From NCBI GenBank assembly GCA_027919835.1, contig JANVFP010000029.1:434001-498000 (forward strand): DNA of 64,000 nucleotides, written 5' to 3'. This stretch comes from Lentinula raphanica (lineage: Eukaryota; Basidiomycota; Agaricomycetes; Agaricales; Omphalotaceae). A model generated the notes under the pieces. The model searched no databases and was not told the DNA's origin. It was given only the letters and a program-made list of their open reading frames with translations. Positions 46,217 through 58,153 of the stretch are shown piece by piece. A program made the position numbers and the translations under genes. The stretch's first letter is position 1, and every line of letters begins with the position of its first letter.

Positions 46217-49003
46217 TCACGCCTCCAAAATGGATGTAGTACCATCAGAGCTCCCGCTGATCGAGCTCGAGCTTCCACTCGTTCCTCCGAATAAATCTTT
46301 GCTCACCCTCGACCTGCCTCTCTCACGCTCAGTGACTTTCTTCTTTCCTTTCGCTTTCTGTCCACCAGATTCTCGTTCGACGGGACTCCGTATGAGGAAA
46401 GCACAAGCTAATGCGGTAGTCAAAATCGCGCAACCACAGACGAAGATAGCTTTCGGGAAGAAAGCAACGGTGTTGCCGTACAGCAAACCGAAGAGTAAAG
46501 GCTGTATACACAAATTATCAGCATCATGTATACGAAATAATGTCTGATCAGAGATCAACTCACCCCAAGTATCATTTGACCCACTGCTTGCAACATTGAC
46601 AGGGCTCCAAAGAGCTTCCCGATCCCAGTGTCCGTCTGAGGCTTCAATCCTCCTGCTCCAAACTCGGACTCCTCTTCCTCCTCCGTCCTGTCCGTATCAA
46701 AACGTCCTTCCACCAGCTGTCTAGCCTGAACAATACACAAAGCTAAACTCTGACACGCTGGAATGAATCCTGATCCGATACTACTCATACCACTGACGAG
46801 TATAAACAGCACAGTGTTCCTCGTGTTCGAATCGTGTATCCAAACCGGAGCACTGAGGCTATCAGCAGTAACTTCGCGCATGTGATGAACAGTTTCGGGT
46901 GCCGGGATGATAGTGACCAGTAATTGAGATAGAATGTCGATGAAGAGTGAACATCGACTCAAGAAAAGGTCGAAGTTGATTTCTACAGCAAGACGGCCCT
47001 TGGTTGGCTTTGATTGTTTCCCTTGACCGGGTGGATGTTTGGGCTTGAACGTGGAAATGACGCCTACGATCGGTCCAAATAAGAACCGGGAAATGTTTTG
47101 AGAAAATTAGACTTACTGGGCAATATGAACAGTAGGCCCAAGGCTCGCAGACCGCCGAGATACGAAATATAGTAGCTCAATTGGTCGGCCGCCCAGTTAT
47201 AAGTGTGAACGACGTATAGATATTTGATCTGGTATACACCCTTGTAGACACTAGAATTTAGTTTGCAATCTGAAGCAGTCGACGAAAGGATCATACCGTG
47301 GAGAGCATATATAAGAACATGGCAATAGCAAGGAAAGTCAAACTCCAGTCTTTCCTCTTCCGTATACCAGTCTGAGTGGTTTCCGTGATGACAACCGGAA
47401 GGAACAGTGCCAAAGGACTGAAAACGCGCTGCAGGGTGCTACCCTTGCCTGATGTCGGCGCGTTTCCATTTCCAGTCGTGTGTGAAGTATCTTGGCCCGG
47501 ATCAGCTCTGCCCGTCGAGTGTGAGTTGTCACCATCATGAGCCAACTTGGCTTTCTCTTGTTGCTCTTTCGATAACGACTCGGGGAAAAGGAATGTGGTC
47601 AATAGGAAATTCAGGAACGATAAACAGATTGCCAGCCAGAAGACCTCTGTGACGCTCTTTCCCTGTGTACGAAAAGGGGATTAAAAATAACGATGAGAAC
47701 ACGATTGAAGGAACCTTATGCTCTAGTGCTTACCTGCTTAGTGATAGTCCCGATACGATCAATACCGGGAATGCCATTCCTGATGATCCATCCTCCAACC
47801 ACAGGACCTATGCTGAATCCTAGAAAGAACACTCCATTGAACCGGGAGAAAATCGTCGCACGAGAACCTGGAGATGTGCAATCCGAGACATAGGCCGAAG
47901 TAGCAGACTGCAGCGTTGACCATCCTCCAAGTAAACCTTCAATTATCGGCGCGATGACTAGTAGCTTATGACCATGAGCGGATAATGGTGAGCCTGGGGT
48001 TGCAACCAATATAAACGTCAAATCCCTAAAGGAGAAAACATTTAGCACAAAGTGGATTATCTAGCATGAAGAAAAAAACGGCAAAGGGCGTGAGGAGAAC
48101 AGCATATGCCGGCTCTGACACTATTTGCGATTCAACGCGGGATGTATACGTCAATTGGGATGCATGATATCCTTCGTGTATGTACTCCTCCAAAGAGATA
48201 GTTCCAGAACCAAATAGACGTACGTTAGGAATAAACCCAAAGTGGCCATAGCCAAGACTCGGGTGCGACCATGCCGCTCACTGAAGTGACCCCACCAACC
48301 AGTGCTGAATGCCGAAAGCAACCCCATTGTTGTAGTCAATATCGTTTGGATACGCGCAGCCTCCTTCTGAACCCTGGGGTCTTGAACACACTGTGGCGAG
48401 GGCAATTTCCGAGGATCTTCATCGGTATCTGGGTTGTCTTCAGAAGTGCTTCCTGGATCAGAATCTGGTTGATCTTGGGATACTTCAGGAGAAAGATGAC
48501 CAATACGAGTTGTATCTGTTTGGGTAGGTATCGAGAGATGTTCGGGTAAATGAGGACCTAATGGGTCGAGCGTTGAATATAATGAAAGGACGTGGGGTTC
48601 GAGGTTGTAAGATTGGAGATTTGAGGTCAAGTTGTTCCAGTTGTATGTGTGCCGAATGTGATGGTGCATAGAAGCACATGCCAGCTGAGTGAAGACTTCA
48701 ACGCGCGGTGCCATCGTCATGCCACGCTGATATCGACCAAGAAATCATTCGGTGAACTTAAGACTTCACGCGATATTACAACGCTTACCACGAGGGACGC
48801 GGTGATTGCAAATGGAACCAGCCTGAAGTAAAGATGAACATGCATCATATGAGTGGTGACACCATGAAAACCTACCATAGAGGTCTTGCTCTGTAGAAAG
48901 GCTTCCTCTGAGTTGCAGGCTGACTCGCGCTAGTTCCTATCAGTGGTGACCTTTCGCTGACTGATGTTGATTCTGCATGTGCACTGGGTTGGTGGCCCGC
49001 CAT
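46217..49003 (-). CDS. Major facilitator superfamily transporter (copy 2)
   Basis: Eight exons: 49003-48876, 48822-48789, 48726-48224, 48025-47734, 47662-47297, 47240-47117, 47063-46564, 46501-46217 (743 aa). It parallels the transporter at 28276-30363: WLVP after an N-terminal ERSPLI motif, RGxSMAPRVEV, GWWGHFSERHGRTR, TSAYVSDCTSPGSRATIFS, FSIGPVVGGWII, LPES-like FPESLSKEQ, and GVYQIKYLY at the same relative place. A long acidic insert (about 90 residues) in loop 2, a larger central loop and a charged C-terminal tail make it 230 residues longer. An unusually long intron (48223-48026) interrupts TM3. Substrate is unknown. Confidence 0.88.
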
Positions 49004-49792
49004 TGTGAGAAGAAAGGAAGGAGGAATAGCCTCCTTGATTAGAGATATATAAGAATGAAAGGATAGCCAGTTCGAGGAAAGTAGATGAGGGAAGGTTTTA
49101 TATGGGAACAGACTGTGAAACACATGGTGAGATGCTTATGAAGAAATTATTTGACGCCGGCAGTTATCTTCGGCGTTCAGTCTATCCAATTGGATTCTTC
49201 CGGATCCGTTCCCGCCTTAGCCTATCTCGTGTAGGACTTTCGACTGATATGTACTTGGTAGACCGTAGTACAAAAGAGCCATGGGCCCTCTAGACTCAGA
49301 AACCTCGAAGAAAACGCGTGTCCGATATCAAATCATCGAAGCAACCTGAAGCAACTCGCAGCTACATCGAGTTGATACTTGGCAATGGCATACAGCAGTG
49401 TGCAGCGTGGATCCTTCATGAACTTTAACTTAGTGCCCTGCCATAGTCCCGGAAGCACAGCCATCAAGGCGTGGGGCTCTCTTCCTTCGAACTGACTTCG
49501 TTGAACAGGACGGTGTTCCGTTGACGCTTGGGACATGAAATGTTCCCGGCTTGCATGCATGAGTATCTGTGCATCCTCGTTTCGTTCATGTTATCAGCGA
49601 TCCTTCGAGCTACATGTCAAATTGAACCTGAAATCAAATTCGAATTTGAAGTAGTCCATTTGACGACCTATATGGGCTCCTGTATGGGGTGATAGAAATA
49701 ATAAGCACATAAATTACTCGAGTAAATTACCGTATGTAACATGAGATCGTTCCAATCGTTCCAATCATCATCATAAAAAGATAGAGGTATAC
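49004..49792. other. Gene-free interval
   Basis: 789 bp upstream of MFS copy 2 and downstream of the IMD/BAR gene (both on the minus strand). Only short unsupported ORFs occur. Confidence 0.4.
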
Positions 49793-52668
49793 CTATTGCC
49801 TTGCATTCATACCTAGATTCGTCATACTGCGATTGCCAATCCCACCAGCATCATAGCTCCTCCCAGAAACAGGTCCGAGCCTCCCTTCCTCGGTAATACT
49901 AGTCCTCAATCCAGTAGTGCTAGCATTCTTCTTCGAATCCAACGACTTCACTCCCTTACCTATCCCATACCCGCTGTCTTTATTTTTCTTTGAATCTAAA
50001 AATGCATTCCCAGCAACGATGGGCATGCTCAACCGTCGCATCCACCCTTTAGGTTTCTCCTTCTCCATACGAACAGGAGAAGCAAGTGGGGAGGATGACT
50101 TGTACTTGGCCGCTGAGCAATTCTCGCAGCCACAATATGGTGCATGATTAGATATGCCTGTAGAACTGTTTTGGCTACTATCACGACGCGCAGACGTACT
50201 TGCAACATTGCTGCTGCCATAGGAAGGAGACCCAGGAGGAACGAGGTTGGTGGTACTAGCAGAGGAGTACTGTGACAAAGGACGCCCAGAGAACGGAACG
50301 GATGATGTATCCATACGGTGAGCTGTTGATCTCTGTGGCTGCTGGAAAGAAAGTTGGCGATCTCGAAGCCGTAGAGGAGGTTGCGGGTTACGAGCCATTG
50401 AATCAAGTTCGCTGGGCTCTCGAGCAATCCTGGCTTCATTCTTGGACATCAACAATGCTCTCTCTCTTTCAAGCTCTTGTCTACGCATTTCAATCTCGTG
50501 TTCCCTCAATCGTAGATCCCGCTCTCTGCCTTGTAACTCCAGCTCTGCAAGATGTTCTGGCCGCTGTTGATGACGCTGGAGTTCATCATCTACTGGGAAG
50601 ACCTCCGGTGCATTGGGACGATTAGCTGTCGAAGATGAAGGAGACACTCGGTCTTTGAGTACTTCGCCTTGCCGCAGTGTATCGAGAGAAATTAACGGTC
50701 TTGAGCCGTTTGGTGATAGAGGTCTAGATCGAGGTGAAGAAGGGCCATCGGGGGCTTGATAGCGGGCAGCGAGGTCAGTCACGCTCAATGGTAATCGAGG
50801 GATATCATTTGGAGGAGGTGATGTGCCACCAGACTGTGTAAAGAAATTTATATCAATTATCAGTCTAAGTTATAAAACGATTACCGACCGTATTCGAGTA
50901 ACGATTTCTCATCACTGCGACGACGCTTCCATTGCTACCCGCTCTGTTAACTTGTTGTCCACTTTGTACAGAAGCATCGTGCTCCTCTTTGATATCCGAG
51001 GTATGGTTCTCTCTTGATCTCGTAGAATGAGACTGTTGAGACGAGGATTGAGTGAATGAAGCTGAGGGCTCGCGAGGTGTATCATCCGTCGCAAACAGAC
51101 GCTGGCCAGACTGTATAGGCTGTTTCGAAGATGCCATGGGGTCCACGTTCTGAACAAAGGACTCGTTTGAAGCTGGCTTATCCACTGGTCGATCACTGGA
51201 AGGGACAACCTCATTGTTCTCCGAAGCTTTCTCAGACCCTGTAGATATCGATTCAAATTGACGTTCGCGATCAGCTTCCAGCGAGATGGAATTGACCATA
51301 GGAGGGGGCCCAGATGAATGGCGCTGCGCTAAGGGCGGAGGAAGAGGAAAATGTGTAGGAGGTGCAGGAAACTGAGACAGAGATCGAACAGAGCCGGTAT
51401 TGTCATTGTCTGTGAATTTTCGGGGAGGGTCGAAGGAGGATGGGGGTGTCGAATGATGGGTATTCTGATTCTGCCTGCTTTGATAGTGCAGTTGAAGCTG
51501 GGCAGGCTGTGGCGATGGAAAGGGTCGAGCTTCCTGCTTAGGGTCATGGGACATTGTATTTGATAGAGGAGCATCTGGAGCATGATCTGTAGTAGGCGGT
51601 GCATTGCTGAAGGATAGGGCCTCGAGTTTGCCATCCAAACCTATTTCCGCAACCTCGTTGTCATATATCCTCGGAGTAGGATGATCCTGATCGACAGGAG
51701 AAGAGCTTAAAACGTGATCAGTCTCCTTCAGATCTGCTGGGATAGGACCAATCCAACCACCCTCGCAGTACGAACGCCATTCCGCCAGCGTGCCAATGGA
51801 AGGTGCGAACCTCCGAACACTCTCACAAGCTCGAAGCCATTCAGCGTCGGCAAGTCTGGAGACACTGGCGGCAACATTGTAAGTAGCGGTTGTATGCTTG
51901 TTAGTGACCTCCAAAGCATGGTTACTAGAGGTAACAAACTCTAAGCGACGACTGAACGTTTGCCATGATAGAGTCTTACTGCTTCTCCTGAGAGATTTCA
52001 GGTCCCAAGGTTGATATAAGATTAATATACCGAGCGTGTTCTTCACCAGCATCTCGCGCACTTTTCTTGGATTTCTTTTCGTACATCAATCCTAATCATC
52101 CCAAGGTCAATGTTCTGTGTATATGCGAAGGACATTCTCACCGCACCGGCTTGTTTGATCTTCGCATTTGCGATTGCTATACGTTCATCGTGAGCTTTCT
52201 CTTCTTTCTATTAATTGAGAAGCAATGAGTTGAGGTCGCCTGAACGTCATAAGAACGCACCGCCAGCTTCTTGAACCATTTCTTGACGTCGCCGCTGACC
52301 CCATCATATTCCTTATCCACCAACTTTGAAAACTTCTGGTCTACCTCAGACAGTGCTTCGAAAATGGTTGCAGTAGTGTTGAGGGCGTTGGCTACACAGA
52401 TCCAACGTTGAGTGTTACGAGTCATCTTCATCGATACAATGACCCACCTGGAATCTCTCCAGTCACTTTCATACTTGCAGTCTCCCTCAGAACTTTGGCC
52501 ATCTTCTTCTGCAAAGTTGCGACGGCGCCCGCAGCTTCACAGTAATCATTGAAAACACTGAGCAATGTTTCGAAGGCTTTACATGATTTGTGGATATCGA
52601 TTCGTTCGGCAAGTGGAGGTAGCGGAACAAGCGAAGTCATAATAATGACCAGAGCCTGATCAGAGCGC
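49793..52668 (-). CDS. IMD/BAR-type membrane-shaping protein
   Basis: Minus-strand gene, 5' exon unresolved. The N-terminal ~240 residues are helical: RSDQALVIIMTSL, KSCKAFETLLSVFNDYCEAAGAVATLQKKMAKVL, NALNTTATIFEALSEVDQKFSKLVDKEYDGV, KKWFKKLAKEEKAHDERIAIANAKIKQAG, EKKSKK, then SADAEWLRACE-like segment. This matches the fungal IMD/BAR-like domain that bends membranes near cortical actin. A Ser/Pro/Gln-rich middle follows, then a predicted coiled coil (RERDLRLREHEIEMRRQELERE) and a cysteine motif YCGCENCSAAKYK with a basic GWMRRLSM segment. The exon starting at 52668 needs an upstream partner; an NQALNIV phrase near 52775 is a candidate. Confidence 0.72.
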
Positions 52669-54152
52669 CTGAAGAAGCCTTGACAAGCTTGAAGATTTGT
52701 GCATAGCTGATGACGCATCCATGTGATTTTTCGACCTTGGTCCTTTACCACCATCAGCACCAGCCAGCACCACCACAATATTCAGGGCCTGATTCGTTAA
52801 ATTCTACAGAACGCGTTTACTCTTTGTGAACTAATCACCATATTTGTTTGTTCTGAAAGGGATACAACTTCCACTCTTTGGAATCATCACCGCGCCGCTG
52901 CCATGGTCTTGCCAAGATCAATTGAAGCCTTTTCCAATGTGGTTCTCCCGGTCGCTCTACCGAAGTTGAGACCTTGACAGCGTTCAAGATATACTCAACC
53001 ACCTCGAGTCGTGGTTTAAAGAGCCTCTGGAAACAATCCGTCGACTTCCTCTTTCGAGCTCTTTCGTCTAGCGTTGTTCCTCCGGCAAATTTTCACCCCA
53101 TCGAGGCATGTATATGTATGCGATGCGCTACTATCGTGCTATTTCACCTCAGGGAACACGATTGTATCTTTTGCCTACAGCGGACAGTGTTTTCGTTGAC
53201 AGGCCATATGTCGCCCGATCCCTCTCCTATCCCTGCTCTCCAAAAGCAGCTCGGATACAGAGGGAAGTGTTGACAGTGGCGTTAGATATTCTCTTACCAT
53301 TAGAGGCCTCTTCTGATCACTGTTTTCTCGTGTGGGATGTCAGGGGACGTCGCACTCAGAGGTGCAGAACGCCTCTCTCTTTCTCCACCTGCTGCCGTTT
53401 ATTTCACCATACTCATATTTTCCGTACCAACTATCAGCTCAGCCACTTTGTATATCACAAGCGTAAGCTCTATCTATTTTTTTGCAGTCCAGTACTCCTT
53501 GCGGGATGGTCTTGCTGCAAAAAGGGCTGATGGACCATGCGTCTGACTCCGGTTGTTCCCTGATCCATCCCCGTAAGTATTGTTTTCTTCTGCCCCCCTT
53601 CCGACTCTGTCCATATGTTACTTGCAGCTTGACTCTATGAACCATTTTACCAGCTTACGAACGCTCCTGATTTCCGCTATTAGAAGGAATGAATCAAGAA
53701 TGAAGTGCTTACCGTCACAATCTCAGGTCTGATCAAGCCAAAATTTTGGTTTACATCATTGAGTAGTCTTCTGCCTTACAGCAAGGGAAGTTTGATTGGT
53801 GAGGCACTATTCGGATGTTGAGGTGCAGTGTTTTTCCTTGCGAACCGCGCCAGAAGATCTGACGAAAAATTGATGCACAGTGACTTTTTCGCCAAATTGA
53901 ATGAGCGAAGGGCAGGTAGACCCACAACTTATTATGTATCAGCTCTTTAGAAGTTGAAGATCACATTATAAGCCTTTGTCACGATACATCAGCCATAGCT
54001 CCGCCACTGCATGGAGATCCAGTATCGCAATCATTATTATGCAGTGCCGACGTCGTTCAACTCGTGCTCAGTTTCTACTTTCAAAACCCGCAGATTATTC
54101 ATAGTACAACTCCCTTTTGCACTCCTACGACGACAGTCTATTACCAGTACGC
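52669..54152. other. Intergenic region with a broken ORF
   Basis: Holds the 5' end of the IMD/BAR gene and 1.3 kb without an intact gene. From 52976 to about 53345 on the plus strand one frame reads protein-like (VQDILNHLESWFKEPLETIRRLP, then RYYRAISPQGTRLYLLPTADSVFVDRP) but has a TAG near 53074 and no proper start. It may be a gene remnant; no family is recognised. Confidence 0.35.
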
Positions 54153-55839
54153 ATGGAACATCCCTACGAGAGGGAGGCCTCAGAGCACCGAAAAGGTCGT
54201 GTTCCTAAGCTTCGACGTGTATCGTACGACGAAACTTCGAGTGATACTGTTGCTGACAGCGCTGCTGCTTCTTCCGACGTGGAAGGCGTCACCGAAAAAC
54301 TCAAGAAAACCTTTGCTATCATATACAAAAAGCACGGCTCATTCAAAGAGAGACGCGATCTCAATGTGAAGTATCGCCATGTTGTTCGTATATACGATAT
54401 AGATTTACCACGTCCCGCTGATCAGATTTTTCTCGATGCACTCTACAGGGATGCGAGCAATGTGAAACAAGGAAGAAGCCTTGCGAGGTTCGAGCTACTG
54501 CCCTTCAGTGTAAAAATTGCCCCCCGTACATCAAATGCACACGCGTGGCTGTTGTCAAAAAGCTTCGTGTCTTGGATCTCATGGATATCACTGAACACCA
54601 ATATGACGTCTTACTGGCCTGGTATAAACAAAGCTTGGAGGATGAGCTACTGAAGCCTCTCAGAGAAGCTCTACAAATGGATGTAAGATAATCATGCAAT
54701 CACACAATTTCATCGTTTCATTCACGCAAACTTGCTAGCAAACCGTGATGTCGAAGGTGGAACTTCCCAGTGACAGTCCTAGTAGTAGTACTAGCAGTGA
54801 TGAGCTGGGGTCCCCAGAAGCTAGTGTAAGTGGTCATTTTTCGGTTGTTACTACTCATTCTAATCGACTACAGAGTCCTCAAGTTGTTCCAGTCAGTTCT
54901 TCGGGAAAAAATAGATCCCAAGCCTGCAGAAAAGAATGCCCCTCTCATGTCATCGATGTCCCCCCTGTCCCCCCAGACAATAGAAATGCATCTCAGGCCA
55001 AGAGCGAATCACCACTTCCTCCCAAGCATGCTTCGAATCCATATCCTACAGCTCCGTACGTGTCCCGTCTTCCTGCCGTGTCATCGGAGCACAAACAGCA
55101 AGGCTGGGGGCAACGAGAAGAAACTTTCGGTCCTAGTATGGTCCCGAACCATCATGCTTTACCTCCGCGTTCGTATCATTCTACGGCCTTGGCTCGCTTG
55201 CCTGCCACGAGTGATTCACACAGGGTTCCTCCTTCGTACTATCGAGGTACCGAGGGCAATTTCTGCACGACTGCATGCGATGTACCAGGCGCTCAGCCTT
55301 ATGGTGGGTCTTCATATTTCTGTGCCCTTGAATACTAGTGACGAGTAATCGTACTACCAGGCGATCCAGGGCAACTTACTTCAGTAGTCACTTGGAATCG
55401 AGTGCATCACCCCATGCCATACGAACCCTCTTCTGCGCATTCATCTTCACAGTCATTGGAAAGTTACTACAGTGGAGGAATTCCTCGCTCCAACACTTTG
55501 GAAGGGCAGGCAAATTATGACTATCACAGTCAATCCGGGAGTCCGATCGTCGAATCAAACCTTTCGCGTGCCGTTCAACGCTCTTCCTCTTATCCTGGAC
55601 TTCCGGAGGTTACAAAGCCGCTGCTAACGCGCAGCTGGAGTGCGGGCGCTATTGCCAATTACGCTGTACAAGGAGCTGAAGACCGTTCGACACCAGACAG
55701 CTATTCTCAATTCGAGGACGTGAAGGCCTCTCCGCCCTCACAGACCTGGGAAAGCCCGCAAACTGAAAACGGACCGTACACTTATCCGGGACAGTATGGT
55801 ATCGAGCATTTGTATCAGGCAAATTCTGGCACCCCATAG
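54153..55839 (+). CDS. Zn2Cys6-type transcription factor candidate
   Basis: Five exons: 54153-54365, 54449-54682, 54739-54825, 54874-55303, 55361-55839 (480 aa). Exon 2 starts GCEQCETRKKPCEVRA and continues QCKNCPPYIKCTR, giving the cysteine spacing C-x2-C-x6-C-x8-C-x2-C-x5-C of fungal binuclear zinc clusters as found in basidiomycetes (consensus last gap is 6-8, so this one is short). A leucine-rich helix (VVKKLRVLDLMDI..WYKQSLEDELLKPLREAL) follows, then a long Ser/Pro/Tyr-rich disordered region. The cluster is invisible in unspliced frames. No fungal-specific middle domain is seen. The donor after exon 1 (GTGAAG) is weak but the only one in phase. Targets are unknown. Confidence 0.68.
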
Positions 55840-56941
55840 CTATAGGACCTCAAATTTTCGGTACGGATATGCTAGTTTGACATCTTCGATCGCGTATGCT
55901 GAAGCAGAGCATTTATACATACCTCCGGTTACATGGCATCTCAGAAGAACCTTCCCTTCGCTATCTTGTTAGCTTGAACAGTGTTACCATGTACATAGAA
56001 TTTGAGTAGTTGAGTCTTGCTTGCTAGTTGGTGTTAGTTTTGACGATTTAATATATATATGATCAAAGAATAGGTGATATTGGGCAAATCTCCAGCAGAT
56101 AATACAAATGACACCGTAGAACCTCAGGTTTCAAGATCGAACTTGGTTTATACAACGTGCAATATTCGAGCGAAATGGCACGACATAGAGAATGAACATA
56201 GGCTTGCTCCGGCGCAGTCTGAATCATGTTGCTTAGCCATCTTGAAGGTCGCAAAAGAGACTCTTGGGTTGTGCAGTCGATCATAGCATCAGTAAATCAT
56301 GTAACCTATGTGAAAGGCACAGTCAGTCCTTCGATAACAAAGCATGAAAAGCCAGGAAGCAGAGTCAGCAGTCAATGGTGTTTGTCTTCAACATTGATTA
56401 AGTAGTCTAACATGCGTTTGACACGGCTACAGAGCCCATCATGTGAGTGTAAAAGCACGAACAGCTCACCTTTGGGTAATCTGACCTGCTTGCTCCTGGA
56501 GTCCTGCTGGATGATGGAAGGCATAAAACAAAAGAAATGGTCCCGTATATGGCGTGGGAAACCTAGAATCGTTTTTTATCCATCGATGATCTTGAGCATC
56601 TCGACATGCCTCGTGCCCACAGCAAGGCAAATATATCATGTCCGAATGCTCAATCGATCTTCATAGAGTATTAACGTGGCTTTCTTCCCGACTTCGAACG
56701 CGCTTTCAGTGTCCTAGCATCCAGTTTTGAGCACTTGCTCCGTTTCTCTTCTCTCGATCGCTCAGCTCTTTCTATCTATCTCTTCCGAGATCCTCGCCGA
56801 CAGCGCAAGCCCGCTCGCTAACATTTCGCGTAGTCGCTGGTCAGCTCCTTCCTATCTCGTCACATCTTCACCGATCTTCACCTCCAAACTTTCATACTTT
56901 TACCAGCGACTTTCATCCTTTCCTTCCTCCAACACTCTTTC
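55840..56941. other. Gene-free interval and HSP20-like promoter
   Basis: 1.1 kb. No gene was found; short ORFs lack support. The last 200 bp are pyrimidine-rich (TCTCTTCTC, CTCGCTCAG), as is common just upstream of fungal start codons. Confidence 0.4.
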
Positions 56942-57812
56942 ATGCCTAATCCCACCTATCCTGGCTATCCTCGAAAGCTTTACCGGGCTCAGGATGCAAG
57001 ATCTCCATTAGACAAGGGTTCTGCCCTTCCAAATACCCCCACTCGCATTACGATACCCGCTTCCAGTGTGTTTGATCAAGCTGCCGAGATTGAACGGTTA
57101 CCGCAAACGATTTATTCTTCTTCCTCTAATTCGCAAGAGGTGGATGAAACATCCCTCGAAGAATCGTATATACCACCTGTAGATGATGGCTTGGATAATC
57201 TTTGGGAGACATTGAGACAGAAGAAGGAACTGAAGATGGCGAAGGAAACACCGAAAGTACAGTCTCTACAAGAGCAGCCGGTCGAAGAAGAGTTTTCTCC
57301 TATCGAGGCACCAGACGTCGATGTGCCAGTGGGTGCTCAAAGACCTGAGATGCTGAGGAGACAGAAATCGATGTATGTTCTCAACATCATCTTCGGATGG
57401 ACGCGACCGTCAGCTGATATCATAATTCCTGCAGAACTTCGTTTCGCGAGTCGTCTGATGGAAGGATTATCGCAGCGTTCATCGAGATGCGAGGCGTACA
57501 GAAGCAAGATGTTCATGTCAGCTATTCGCGCAATCGACTCGTCATTTCGTGGAAGACTGTCGAAATATCGGAGTACGAAGAGAACGGCCGTGTCATCAGA
57601 GAAAGACTCGAACGCGATTTCCAACGGGTCCATCCCCTTCCAGAGGGTACTAGAGTAAGCACGACTCTTTATTCTTCCCGAGAACTATCCTTACATTGGT
57701 TAATCAGTTCGAAGAGATCAGTGGAGTAATGAACGGCAAATTTTTGGTGCTGCGTTACCCAAACAGCAGGTCGTTCAGAGTTGAGAATAGACCGAGTTCA
57801 GTTGTTTCATGA
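56942..57812 (+). CDS. HSP20/alpha-crystallin-fold protein
   Basis: Three exons, 56942-57372, 57435-57654 and 57708-57812, give 251 aa. The N-terminal ~145 residues are disordered and acidic. The C-terminal part is a small heat-shock-type beta sandwich: IIAAFIEMRGVQKQDVHVSYSRNRLVISWKTVE, an ERLERDFQRVHPLPEGTR loop, then FEEISGVMNGKFLVLRYPNS. HSP20 proteins hold unfolding clients; this one has PLPEGT where the family consensus is RxLP, and lacks an obvious C-terminal IXI motif, so it may bind partners rather than chaperone. The first intron ends at the second of two CAG acceptors, fixed by phase. Confidence 0.75.
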
Positions 57813-58153
57813 TGCATGCTGAACGTTTTCTATCTCATTACTTCATTTTGATATTGCTATATGCATTCGTGTATGTTCACCCTCTTTCTGTACAGTGCTA
57901 CAATTTACGTCTAAACACCTTCGATGTGAACAGCAAGCTCATGACGAGTCCTATGGGCTGGCAACGAATTCAGTATACACGGCGATTACGCTCGAAACAA
58001 TGCTGGTAAGAAGGAAATCGTGCGCGCTTGCAGTGCATGTAGTACAATGTGAGGCTGAGTAAGGCTGATAGTATATGAAGCATGGTCCATCGCAAACTAT
58101 CTATGGATACAGTATGAGCAAGGATTGAAACAAGCGGAAAAGGTGAATCGATA
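57813..58153. other. Gap between convergent HSP20-like and helicase genes
   Basis: 341 bp of 3' flanking sequence for both convergent genes. Nothing recognisable. Confidence 0.4.

Noticed and set aside
52974..53273. 99-codon plus-strand ORF in a second frame of the broken segment
   Set aside because: Overlaps the more protein-like frame and does not start at a usable ATG.
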